Below are positions 1-9,935 of a DNA stretch of 64,000 nucleotides, piece by piece (within the stretch, counting starts at the first letter, position 1; every line of letters starts with the position of its first letter). The notes beneath the pieces are model-generated. The model worked only from the letters and a program-made list of their open reading frames with translations, searched no databases and was not told the DNA's origin. The stretch lies in contig NW_020312817.1 in the NCBI RefSeq assembly GCF_003265705.1, forward strand, positions 46,603,627 through 46,667,626. Direction: 5' to 3'. Source of the DNA: Callorhinus ursinus (lineage: Eukaryota; Chordata; Mammalia; Carnivora; Otariidae). The position numbers were made by a program, and so were the translations under genes.

Positions 1-365
1 ATGTTATGTGTTTTTTACTACAATAAAACAAACTTTCCTTCTAGATTTTAGCTCAAATTTCACTTACCCTATGTACTCTCCTTCCACTCTAGAAGGAAGA
101 AGACCTACTGCTCTAGCACTGTAATGACCATACCTCAACTATGGAGTTTGCTGACTAGTATTTACATCGGGGTTTGCGTGTATGGCTCTCCTACAGAACT
201 GAGAACTTCTTCATCCCAGAGGTCTATGCCCTAATCGTTTCTTCATCTTTAATGGTTAGCATAACATTTCACACATAATATGGATTCAATGTATAGTTTC
301 AGCTGAATCTGTAATTATTACAAATTTATGGATGAATGCATAAATAAGTGAATGAATAATCAATT
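1..365. other. AT-rich sequence, no feature recognised
   Basis: I see no recognisable repeat, exon or RNA gene here. Reading frames are short and closed. Confidence 0.5.
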
Positions 366-570
366 TTTTAAAAGATTTTATTTATTTATTTATCATTTAT
401 TTATTTATTTATTTGAGAGAGAGAGAGCATGAGCACAAGAGGGGAGGAAGGGCAGAGGGAGAGGAAGAAGCAGACTCTCCTCTGAGCTGGGAGCCTGACA
501 CAGGTGACTCTGGGATCATGACTTGAGCTGAAGGCAGATGCTTAACCGACTGAGCCACCCAGGTGCCCCA
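366..570 (-). repeat. Can-SINE, minus strand
   Basis: This is a carnivore tRNA-derived short interspersed element read from right to left. The head at the right end holds the reverse complement of the tRNA-like internal Pol III A box (TGGCTCAGTCGG on the minus strand). A GA-rich body follows, then an A-rich tail that appears as TTTA repeats at 366-412. Such elements are copied by L1 machinery and code for nothing. The flanks GAATAATCAA and GAATAGTTTA may be a decayed target duplication. Confidence 0.95.
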
Positions 571-1239
571 GAATAGTTTATCTTAATACAATATTGAAAT
601 AACATTGCACCTGAATAAGGTTCCACTAAGTATGCAAAGACTATAAAATCACATTAAAAAATTGAGTCCTTAATGTTGCTTCAGGCTTCATATTTGAAGA
701 ATTTGAGTATGCATGAAAGATAGAGATGAAAATAATTTTTCAAGAGGGTATACAATAAGTCTTACAAAGAAGAGAGCTAACAATTTATATTATGGTTAGA
801 TTCTTTGTAAAATGACTATAATAATGTGTATGTGTACAGGATTTGTAATAAAGACTAATTTTTCTCCTTTGAAAAAAGAGAATAAGAGAAAATTAAATAA
901 ATGGACCCCAGGAATGCTCTTATGTTAGACGTGAAAAGAAAGAAAGAAAAGAAAAAAACATTGTACTTTTATTTTATGGTAATTAAAATGGCCTAAAAAA
1001 TCCATATATTTGTTATTTTTGTGTAAAATAGCATAGTGATAGCATCTTTCTGACCACATGTTAAGATCCATTTCTACTCTAAAGGAAGTGAACTCTGTCG
1101 TGTTATGAAGAGGCAATGTGTTTTCAGGCCTCTGATTGTGGAATTTTTCACATTTCCTGAAATATCTTTTTCCAAGTGTGACTGTGAAGTGGGTTATATT
1201 TTTTTATAATCAAAATTTATGTGTTTTTTAAATTAAAAA
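571..1239. other. AT-rich sequence, no feature recognised
   Basis: No repeat family or gene is recognisable. A 63-codon open frame at 925-1116 (minus) has no recognisable motif and is best read as chance. Confidence 0.5.
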
Positions 1240-1396
1240 TATTTATTATCAACTTTGTACTACCAGTCACCCTTATAGGTACTAAGGATATAATTATGAA
1301 AAACAACAACAAAAAAGTCACAATTGTTACCTTTTGAAGCCTACAGTCTAGTGGGAATAACAAAAATTAATCAGGTATTTATAAAATACATCAATA

Positions 1397-1923
1397 CTAG
1401 AGGATATTATGCTAAGTAAAATAAGTCAGTCAGAGAAAGGCAAATGACATATGATTTCACTCATTTGTGGAATGTAAGAAACAACAGATGAACATAATGG
1501 AAGGGAAGGAAAAATAAAATAAGATAAAAACGGAGAAGTGTGCCTGGGTGGCTCAGTTGGTTAAATGTCTGCCTTCAGCTCGGGTCATGATCCCACGCTC
1601 AGGGGGGAGCCTGCTTCTCCCTCTCCCTGCTGTTCACACTATCTCTCTTTCTCTCTCTCTCAAATAAATAAATACCATCTTAAAAAAAAAAGATAAACAG
1701 AAAGGAAGACAAACCGTAAGAAACTCTTAACTATTGGAAACAAACAGGGTTGCTGGAGGGGAGGTAGGTGGGGGGGATAGGGTAACCGTGTGATGGGTAT
1801 TAAGGAGGGCACTTGATGTAATGAGCACTGGGTGTTATATGCAACTGATGAATCACTAAATTCCGCCCCTGAAACTAATAATATAGTATATGTTAACTAA
1901 ATTGAATTTAAATAAAAATTTAA
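1397..1923 (+). repeat. 5'-truncated L1 3' end, split by a Can-SINE
   Basis: The element starts in the last part of ORF2/3'UTR (ATAAGTCAGTCAGAGAAAGG), runs through the carnivore L1 3'UTR (GAGCACTGGGTGTTATATGC at about 1824) and ends in an A-rich tail. It is flanked by a perfect 14-bp target duplication AAAATACATCAATA (1383-1396 and 1924-1937). A SINE sits inside at 1539-1689. No open frame survives. Confidence 0.9.
1539..1689 (+). repeat. Can-SINE inside an L1 3'UTR
   Basis: The head reads TGCCTGGGTGGCTCAGTTGG, the body is CT-rich and the tail is AAATAAATAAATACC plus A10. The copy is shorter than most here (about 150 bp). Similar sequences AAGATAAAAACGGAGAAG (1521-1538) and AAGATAAACAGAAAGGAAG (1690-1708) flank it as an imperfect target duplication. 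Confidence 0.93.
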
Positions 1924-2158
1924 AAAATACATCAATAAATATATAAATGGTATCAATTCTGAGGGGAAAGTGCACAGTGCTGTGAACATTTCTAGTACAT
2001 TAAACTAACTTCACTTAGTGAGACAGAAAGTTTTCTCCAAGAAATTTATATTTGAGATTTTGTGGGTGAGTAGGAGTTAATTTGAAGTCCATGTGAGTAT
2101 TAGATTTATCTTAGATTAAATAATAATTGTTGAAAATGTGGTTATGAAGTTCACTCTA

Positions 2159-2486
2159 CAGTTGACTCTTAAACTACACAGAGGTTGGGGGTATTGACTT
2201 CCGCACAATTGAAAACCACGCATTTGATACTCCAGAAACTTGGCTACTAATAGCCTATTGTTGTCCATAAGCCTTACCATTAGCATAAACAGTTGATAAC
2301 ACACATTTTGTATATGTATTTTATACTGTATTCTTACAATAAAGTAAACTAGAGAAAAGAAACTGTTATTAAGAAAATCACAAGGAACAGAAAATATATT
2401 TCCAATTCTGCACTGTATTTATTGGAAAAAATCTGTGTATAAGTGGATCTGCACAGTTCAAACCAGTATTGTTCAAAGGTCAAATG
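2159..2486 (+). mobile_element. Tigger2-like non-autonomous DNA transposon
   Basis: The left terminus CAGTTGACTCTTAAACTACA and the reverse complement of the right terminus (CATTTGACCTTTGAACAATA) form imperfect terminal inverted repeats of the pogo/Tigger type. A TA dinucleotide precedes the left end (2157-2158), as expected for a TA target; the right-hand TA is not kept. At about 328 bp the element has no transposase frame. Orientation and the exact Tigger subfamily are from memory. Confidence 0.6.
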
Positions 2487-3440
2487 GATTTGCAAGGAAA
2501 TAATTTCTAAATAGAAGATGATGCCAAAGCTCAGTAATAAAATGATAATTAGGCACAAAGTTATCAGATGATTTGAACCAAATTCTGATTTGAGAATGTG
2601 GCAATAGAATGGGAAGATGGAAAAGGAAGGGTATATTTTGTCTGAGGCTGTGATATGAATATGGTATCATATCTAATAATTATCATAAAACTAGGTTTGG
2701 GGAAAATTTATAATAATTACTAATATGATAAATAGAATATAGAATATTTCAAAAATACAAAAAGAAAGCAATACATCTATCAAGAGCTAAAGAAAACTCA
2801 ATAAATAGACTCAAGAATTTCCTGAAATAAGAAGAAATATATCACTCTGCACAGAATAATCACTACATCTTTGAAGGGGGTTAATCACCCTATCAAAAGG
2901 TGACAAATTTTGGTATATTGTTTGGATTCATTTATATGCTATTTCCAAGAAGAAGATGTTATTTACTGAGTGTAGGCAACCTATAAAATGTCCCCAAATA
3001 ATCCCTGCCTCCAAGTATTCTTGTCTTTATATATCCTTGAGTGTAGGTTGCATTTACTGAGTCTAATAAATAGAATATGACAGAAACAATGATGTGTCAC
3101 TTTTCATTTGAGGTTTATTTTGCTTTGAAAATAAATACATTGGTATTCTCTCCATAAATCTGTGACGACAATTGCCATTCAAGTTGTATCTGACAGTTGT
3201 CTGTGAAATCCACATCTCCATTTTGCAGGCTAAGAGAATGATATTTCTGTCTAGACCCAGTTAAAGTGTTATGAACTTTCTATGATATTCTTCACCATTC
3301 TTGGCTCATTTTATCAATCTCACTTGAATGAGTCATGAAACCCTGTTTTTCCATAGGTGCATGAACTAAAGGAAATGGGGGTGGTTTTGAGAAGGCTTTG
3401 TTTCCTGAAAAAAGGTTCAAAAGAGACAGAAATAATTGGT
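2487..3440. other. AT-rich sequence, no feature recognised
   Basis: No clear repeat or gene is seen. Open frames of about 65 codons at 2473-2670 lack recognisable motifs. Confidence 0.45.
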
Positions 3441-3900
3441 CATGCCCTTACCTCCTGCTCCTTGATATTAAAAGTGGATGGTTGGAGTGCCAGGGTGGCT
3501 CAGTCGGTTAAGCGTCTGCCTTGGGCTCAGGTCATGATCCCAGAGTCCTGGGATCGAGCCCCTCATCGAGCTCCCTGCTCAGTGGGGAGTCTGTTTCTGC
3601 CTCTCCATTTGGCTGTCGCTCCCCCTACTTGTGCTTTCTCTTGCTCTCTCTCTCAAATGAATAAACACAATCTTTAAAAAAAAAAATTTTAAGTGGATGG
3701 TTGGAGCCATGGCAGCCATGTTATAAGCATCAAGGAAAGACCATGGCAGCTCTTATAGAGCTGCCTTGCCAAATCCAGTAACAGCTCTTTTCCAGACTTA
3801 TCATTTGAGAAAAATCAAACCTGATTTTTTTTTTTTTTATGTAACTGGAAGTAAGATTCTGTAACTTGCCCCAAGCATCAGTGATTTGTTATTCCTGAGA
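3441..3900 (+). repeat. Old LTR-like fragment interrupted by a SINE (uncertain)
   Basis: After removing the SINE at 3488-3690, the sequence resembles the 3' part of an ancient MaLR/ERVL-type LTR: a GCCATGGCAGCCATG-like stretch, then AGACTTATCATTTGAGAAAA, a T-tract and TGTAACTTGC. The similarity is loose and I cannot name the family. Confidence 0.3.
3488..3690 (+). repeat. Can-SINE with 16-bp perfect target duplication
   Basis: The head reads TGCCAGGGTGGCTCAGTCGG, with a B-box-like GGGATCGAGCCCC at about 3550. The tail is AATGAATAAACACAATCTTT plus a long A-run. It is flanked by AAGTGGATGGTTGGAG at 3472-3487 and 3691-3706, identical in both copies. Confidence 0.97.
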
Positions 3901-3906
3901 AATATA

Positions 3907-4717
3907 CACACATGGATATTGCCATATCAGGTTCCTGAGTCTACTCTAAAAAGCCACCAAATTAATAGTACCAATATTCATCTGAGGAGGAAGTCCAGCA
4001 TTTTAGATGTATCACCCTTTAATCTATCTGATTAACTTGTTCTAAGTATATAATGTGTTTGGGCCTGAAGGAATATAATGGTAGTGTTTGTTAGAATGGA
4101 TATTTCTGGCTCATTTACCTTCAGAGACTTAATTCCTTAAATTCTTTGTTTAGGCTAAATGCAGAAACTTGAGTTATAACCTGAGCTAGAGTTCTGAAAA
4201 TAACCACAATCTACCCATTTTATAATGAGTTATTCAAAGAAAACATTATCTAGCTAGCTAGTTAGCTAGTTATCTCTCATCTATCATATCATCAATCTTT
4301 ATCATATCTCCATGTGTAATAATTATGCTAGATTCTAATATATATTTAAAGTAATATAATCATCTGGCATTTCATGATATTTATAGAAAGTTAGAGTAGG
4401 TCTAAGAACTAATGAAAGCAACACATATATGTCTGGTCAAAAATTCTACTGATACTTTCTTTTTCCTTTAGAGAAGTTAAATGGGATGATTAAATCTAGG
4501 AGATTCCTGCTCATTAATCCTAAGTGGGTGGCTCATAACCATTAAATATTTATGCTTATTTATAACTGCTACCAATGCAAAATAAAGTGAACACAGTTTT
4601 GAAGAATTATTTGTCCAGGTATCAGGTCTAAAATGTTAATTGTTGAGCTGGTTATTTTATTTCCTAGGTAAATGTGAATTATATTCTGTCACCACTGCCT
4701 GGTTTTACTAGAGCTAT
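3907..4717. other. No feature recognised; short CTAG/ATC-rich simple tract
   Basis: Mostly AT-rich sequence of no recognisable family. At 4250-4330 there is low-complexity DNA, starting as CTAGCTAGCTAGTTAGCTAG and drifting into ATC-rich motifs. Confidence 0.45.
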
Positions 4718-4856
4718 GTGAAGTAGCATGGTTTAATATGAAGAAACCTAATCTGGAGTGAGAAAGATCTGAGTTTACTTTTGATTCTGGCATTAATTAT
4801 ATGCGTGATCTTGAACAAAGCTCTTCTGAATATCTATCTTCTCTTATCATCTTACT
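4718..4856 (+). repeat. MIR fragment
   Basis: The order of motifs fits the mammalian-wide MIR core: AGTAGCATGGTTTAA, then GATCTGAGTTTACTTTTGAT, then a decayed TATGCGTGATCTTGAACAAA core and a CT-rich stretch. It is a strongly diverged tRNA-derived SINE remnant. Confidence 0.6.
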
Positions 4857-4869
4857 TACTCATTTGACT

Positions 4870-5158
4870 GGTTGGGTGGGGCCAAGTGACTAGTGCTGGC
4901 CAAAAAGTTATAAGCCAAGTACTATCGCTCCCCTTGGGCTATGGAATTTAATTGTTGGAAACATCAGCAGAAGTTGTCTTTCTCTCTGTAATAATGACAA
5001 ACAATGTTGCACATAGTAACTATTCCAGAGAATAGCTTTGTCCCAGAGAGGACAACGCAAAGAAGGACCCAAACAATCCTTTTTGGACCTATAGAACAAG
5101 CAAAAAATAAGCTTTTGTTCCCTAAGCCTCCCATATTTTGGTAATTTTATTGCATTAC
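4870..5158 (+). repeat. Old LTR-like fragment (uncertain)
   Basis: The pattern GGCCAAGTGACTAGTGCTGG at the left and TAAGCCTCCCATATTTTGGT near the right resembles an ancient MaLR/ERVL-type LTR. Decay is heavy and the family is not assigned. Confidence 0.3.
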
Positions 5159-5197
5159 AACCTAGTATATCTTTTTTTTTTAACCTAGTATATCTTT
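5159..5197. repeat. 16-bp direct repeat around a T-tract
   Basis: AACCTAGTATATCTTT occurs at 5159-5174 and again at 5182-5197, with only T residues between the copies. It looks like a target duplication around a bare poly-T, or a local slippage duplication. Confidence 0.85.
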
Positions 5198-5598
5198 AAT
5201 GACAATTATTGAGAGAACTACAACTGGTACCAAAAAAGAAAAAAAAAAAAAAGAAGATACAACACTCTGGACATTTGAAGTTGCCGAATAAATGACAATC
5301 ATAGTCATCACAGTTCCTATTGGTAATAGTCATTAACATTGTCATTGATACTTTGGTAATTATTCTGGTGACTGGGTTCTGGAATAAGATGACTAATTTT
5401 AAAGATCAGTGCAGTATTTCCATCTTTAGGTTGAAAGGTAAACGGGATGAAAAAGATGCGACTGAGAAAAAGGCCGGAAGAACTGCTTAATTTAGACTGT
5501 GAAGATTTATAAGAGCTGCATTCTCTAAACCTAGCTTTCGTGTCTAGAACTGAGGGTAACCAACAAAAGTGTTTGCATTTGAAAGAAATGACCCTCCA

Positions 5599-5792
5599 CG
5601 GGGGCGCCCGGGTGGCTCAGTCGTTAAGCGTCTGCCTTCGGCTCAGATCCTGGTCCCAGGGCTCTGGGATCGAGCCCCACATCGGGCTCCCTGCTCGGCG
5701 GGGAGCCTGCCTCTCCCTCCCCCACTCCCCCTGCTCGTGCCCTCCCTCTCGCTGTGTCTCCCTCTGTCAAATAAATAAAATCTTAAAAAAAA
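5599..5792 (+). repeat. Can-SINE, well-preserved copy
   Basis: The GC-rich body is nearly intact, with A-box GGTGGCTCAGTCG and B-box GGGATCGAGCCCC and few CpG losses. The tail is AAATAAATAAAATCTT plus an A-run. A 17-bp target duplication AAAGAAATGACCCTCCA (5582-5598 and 5793-5809) is perfect. CpG retention and the intact duplication suggest one of the younger insertions in the window. Confidence 0.97.
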
Positions 5793-5809
5793 AAAGAAAT
5801 GACCCTCCA

Positions 5810-6920
5810 TGGATGTAGGTTTTTTTATTCACAGGAAGCTATTAGCTATAAAGCTTTGACAATTTGTGAAAAAAAAAAAAAAACTATTACTAAAACTAAA
5901 AACAAAACTATTACTTGATTATTGCCATGGTATAAAATAAATATCCATGAATCGTTATTGACATAAATAAAAAAAAAAAAGAACAAGGGAAGTCAGAGAT
6001 GCTGTCATAACCAAGAGGAGACTAGGAGCTTTAGACTACCTTAATAAAAGATAGCACTGAAATACAGGAGCATTACTTAGTTTCATGATTACAGCTTGCC
6101 CTGGTTATTTAAACACAACTGTGGGTTCTGGGCAGCAACCTCTGAGGGTACTACCATGTAGATCAAATAATCAATTCAAGCAAAAAGGAAGCCAGGAAAA
6201 TAAAGTATTCTGGGGATGATATTGGAGAAAAATGATACATCGTTGCTGTCTATGCTGGGAACATTAGAAGGTATAGTTTTGATATCCAGCTATCCTTCAT
6301 CTACATTATCATCCTAGATAATAAAAATGTATTACATATTTTTTTGTCCCAAAGAGAAGACTCTCTTTCATTTATTTACCTTCTTTGAGTTAGATTAGCA
6401 GGCTATTTAGTTCCATTAAAATGGCAAATAGATTTATGGTCAAGTTGTCTGGTAAATGATTTTTTTTCTTAATATGTGTTTTACAGGATGTCTTTCCTCA
6501 CACCATGATTTATTTGTGGAAAGAACAAAATTCCCCTCTGTTTCTTATATCGACCTGTCCCTTGGCTCTGAACAGTCAATAAGTTATTAGCTTAGGGATA
6601 ATGTATTACTACTTCTCTTTTTATATGGGTATATATTTGTGTGAGTATATTCTGTGTGTGTGCTCATCATCATTATTAGCTAACTGTATGTTAGACAACA
6701 AGCTAGGTACCCTAATGCAAAGATCTAGGATTTCATAATGCTTTCCCTCTAGGAAATTTCAGGATTTATTAGTTGAAACACCACATTGAATGCATAATTA
6801 TTGCACTTACTTGTCCCTACAGAATTGCCTTCCTTGGCATTTTAAAGAGGTATTAATCAGAAATGTTTAAAGTCATTGCATGGCATTGCTTAAACCCCCC
6901 TCTTCCCTGAAGAAAATTTC
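5810..6920. other. No feature recognised; several A-tracts
   Basis: AT-rich sequence with A-runs near 5870-5883 and 5967-5980. No repeat family or coding segment is recognisable. Confidence 0.45.
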
Positions 6921-6924
6921 CCTT

Positions 6925-7110
6925 TTTTTCAGCTTTATTGATGTATAATTGACAAATAAAATGGCAAGATATTTCAAGTATGCATCATTGGCATTTAACA
7001 TAAGATTCCCACTATCTAACTAATTAACACATCCATCACCCCACATATTTATCTTTTTTTTATGAGAACATTTCAATTCTACTCATTTAGCAAAATTCAA
7101 TGATATCACC
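6925..7110 (-). repeat. L1M 3'UTR remnant, minus strand
   Basis: The stretch CAGCTTTATTGATGTATAAT followed by ACACATCCATCACCCCACAT is the reverse complement of an old L1M-type 3' end. It is non-coding and heavily decayed. Confidence 0.6.
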
Positions 7111-8065
7111 AGGTTTTACATTAGATCCTCAGAAAATCTCTTTTTAGTCATATTCTTCCATTGCCTAGTAAAATACTTCATCTAATGAACTCAGTGAGGA
7201 TAGAATTCAGGTTTCTTCATATATTTTTACAAAAGCGTTTCAGAGTAAAACCCAAGATATAACACCAATGTATTTACAAAGAGAAAGAAGGAGAGTCCAC
7301 TTCTTCTACTCTTTCCTAAAGGCCTACTCACTAACAATAATCAAGATAATCCTCCCACTTTAATTTGCTACATTTTTAATGTTCCACAATTTTTCTCTAT
7401 CAGATAATATTTCTAGGTGAATATTGGATTTGTTGAGTTAGGTCCAGGCACATATTGAGCAGACCAATATTCAGTTCTTTCAATTCTATCTCATTTTCCT
7501 CTCTGCTCTTGCATAGTAAGGCCAGTTGTCATAAAATCTTCAAATAACCACCTAGAGGAGTGTGAAACCTGGCAAGCTGGTTTCAGGTTATATTTGACTA
7601 AGTTGTTTCCCCTCACCCATATAGTTCACAACCAGATTGGAGGTTTGAGGATTTCTGCCTTTCCCACCGTCAAGCGTTGCTAGTATTTGCCTCCAGGCAC
7701 TGGAGATATTAGCAAACCTGAATAGGATAAAGGGGGGAAGACATTGCTTCATTTACTCTCTGAGCATATCAATGGAAGCAGTAGGAATTACTCCATTTTG
7801 GTCTCATGTGCATCTTTTTGTTGAGCCACTTTACTTTTATATGAAGCTTAGCAGGACTCTCCACTGTTTTTGGTCATGGTGTTGAATGCTCCGCATTTGC
7901 ACTGGACACAGTATAATCATCTATTAGTAATACTAGCATCTTGGACTCTGTGCCACAAATATTTTCCTTCCTCGGTTTTTTCATTACCTCGTTTTCATTT
8001 GGTGTATTTTTGGTATACCCTAATATATGTTTAAAATCAGAAGTCAATATGATGAACTTTTATGC
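7111..8065. other. No feature recognised
   Basis: Mixed-composition sequence without recognisable repeats, exons or RNA genes. Confidence 0.45.
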
Positions 8066-9005
8066 ATGCAACATCTTCTCCGTGTTCAGATTATAATACA
8101 CTGTCATCCAGCCCAAATGTTAACCATAGAAGGAGCTAATGGATTGTGGTGTATTGCTGGGAATAGCCAGCAATCCCTGTACCGACGGATGAAAGATAAC
8201 TCCAAACTTTGCTGTGAAAGAGAGGAGAAGGCAAGGGAGAATGCTCAGAGATGAAGACCCTTTGCTCTTCTTTGCTCCCGCTTTTATTGGTCCTTCAGGA
8301 TATCCTTATCACTGTTTCTCAAGCACGTGATGTGTGACAAGGGGTCTCACTGAAACTGAGAGGATTTACGGGAAAGATAAGATATTCTAATCTGCATGTT
8401 CTACTAAACATAGCCTAAGGGACAATGCATACATCTCTTAGATCACAGGTCCGCTGTTTGGGCTAAGAGAGCTTTGGGGGGAAGGTAACTCCCCGCTGCA
8501 TTCCAACGGCAGCATGGTCTCTGGGCCCTGGCATTCCAAAGGCCCAAGCCCTTCTCTGAAACCCTCCCTTGCCCCCAGCAGCCTTTGTGTTACATTTTAG
8601 CAAGCCAGGTATGATGGCTGATTTCATGCTCTACATTAACCCCAATAGTGTATTCATACAATAGATATTATTCAGTAATGAACATATGCAAATTATGTTA
8701 TACTCCAGAATGGATGAATCTCACAGATGGCATGTTGAGTAAAAACAACAGACACAGAAGAATGCATGCCTGTATGTAATGTATGAAAACAGGTAAAATT
8801 AATGTGCTATAATAAAAACTAGTCAACTTGGAGGTAAAAATGTCTAGAAGAGGGCACCCGTACTTGAGTACGATTATTTTCTATTTCTCGGTCTGGGGGT
8901 GGTGGTTACATAGTGTCTTTATTTGTAAAAATTTATTGAACTATATAAATGTGTGTTTATTGAACTTTTATGTACACCGTGCTTTAATGAAATAGTTTAA
9001 GACAA
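8066..9005 (+). repeat. L1M ORF2 end/3'UTR, split by a solo LTR
   Basis: The left piece ends in CCCAAATGTTAACCATAGAA and GGATTGTGGTGTAT. The right piece resumes with TATTCATACAATAGATATTA and GAATGGATGAATCTCACAGA and runs to GTACACCGTGCTTTAATGAA. Joined across the LTR they follow the usual C-terminal ORF2 and 3'UTR order of an old L1M. No frame is open through it. Confidence 0.7.
8155..8647 (-). mobile_element. Solo LTR of an endogenous retrovirus, minus strand
   Basis: This 493-bp, GC-richer block interrupts an L1M and is flanked by a perfect 6-bp direct repeat GTGTAT (8149-8154 and 8648-8653). On the minus strand it ends in CA; its start reads TATTGGGG, consistent with a decayed TG. A GACCAATAAAAGCGGGAG stretch (minus strand) could serve as a CCAAT/TATA-like or polyadenylation region. 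No gag, pro, pol or env sequence adjoins it, so it is a recombined solo LTR. A 6-bp duplication is typical of beta-like (class II) elements; that class call is inference. Confidence 0.7.
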
Positions 9006-9305
9006 GAACAATGTAGGAAAATAGGGGACTGCAATAGTTAGACTGATATCCAGATTCTTGCCAATGTATATATGTGTTTGATTGGGAGATTGGCAGTGAG
9101 GTTTGAATAGAGATACCCCCTCTTCACAATGTGCTTCATGGAGGCAAAGCTGGACATACATTTTTTTTTTCAGAGTCTAAGCACGTTTCTCCTGTTTTGG
9201 CTTCATCATCTTATATTTACTGAAGTTTCTATTGGATAAATTTTGCTCAAGAATTTAAGTGGTTCATCAGTCTCATTTTTGTTATTTTACTGGGAAATTC
9301 ACAAT
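9006..9305. other. No feature recognised
   Basis: AT-rich sequence with a T10 tract near 9162. Nothing recognisable. Confidence 0.4.
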
Positions 9306-9935
9306 ATAATCGTAATTTGGCTCCTTTCACCCCCTTGTTGCCATCACCAATGGTGTAAGCCATCTCCTCATTTCTCCAGATTATTGTAACAGAGTCTTAA
9401 CTGGGTCTCTTCCCATCCCTGTCTCCATCAACTCCAATCCTTCCTTCGCAAGTCAGCAGCAAAGTGATTCTGAGAAAATATAATTTGAATCTGATTCTTT
9501 TTCTTACAGACCTCTAATAATACCCCATTTCAATCATATTTTAAAAACCCTTGCAATCTTTCTGACCTCGTTACCTACTCTTTTCTCAAGCACTCCGTTC
9601 CAGCCACACCAGCCTTCTGGCTATGCCCACAAGTACAGTTCCTTCTGCCCGGGTACTGTCCTCAGATAGACTCGTGGTCAGCTTTCTCACTACTTTCACG
9701 TATTTATTCAAATTTGAACCCTGGCCCTTATTCCAAAACCCATGTTCCCTTTTCTTGATTTGTCTCCTAAATGTTTATAACTATCTGGAATATTCTATTT
9801 ATATAATATCTGTGTCACTCACTACAGGCAGAGATGTCTACCCTCCCATGCCAATTTGTTCACTGCTATTTCCAGAACTTAACAAAGTGCCTGCTAAGGT
9901 AGGTCTTCAATAACGTTTGTTGAAATAATGAATAA
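9306..9935 (+). repeat. L2 LINE 3' fragment
   Basis: The block begins with an L2-like CTGGGTCTCTTCCCATCCCT and TCAGCAGCAAAGTGATTCTG. It ends with CAAAGTGCCTGCTAAGGTAG and a TTGTTGAAATAATGAATAAA tail, the L2 3'-end pattern. A 96-codon open frame inside (9623-9913) is a decayed LINE segment, not a gene. Confidence 0.6.

Larger units (their letters stand above)
1240..2110 (-). repeat. L2 LINE 3' fragment, minus strand, split by L1
   Basis: The left piece (about 1240-1396) carries the inverted L2 3' region, including TAGGTACTAAGG and a CTACAGTCTAGTGGGAAT-like stretch. The right piece (about 1938-2110) continues the same antisense L2 sequence after the L1 insertion at 1397-1923. L2 is an old mammalian non-LTR retrotransposon and this copy is too decayed to code. 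Its outer limits are approximate. Confidence 0.55.

Noticed and set aside
3357..3677. 106-codon plus-strand frame, and similar ones at 5540-5818 and 60950-61156
   Set aside because: They mostly translate Can-SINE bodies, seen as the recurrent GAPGWLSR-like or VAQSVKRLP peptides.
3488..3690. tRNA gene suspected from A- and B-box motifs
   Set aside because: The boxes belong to the tRNA-derived SINE head; no cloverleaf or acceptor stem closes.
8027..8254. 75-codon plus-strand frame
   Set aside because: It crosses the border between an L1M remnant and the solo LTR, so it cannot be an ancestral gene.
9623..9913. 96-codon plus-strand frame
   Set aside because: It lies within the L2 3' fragment.
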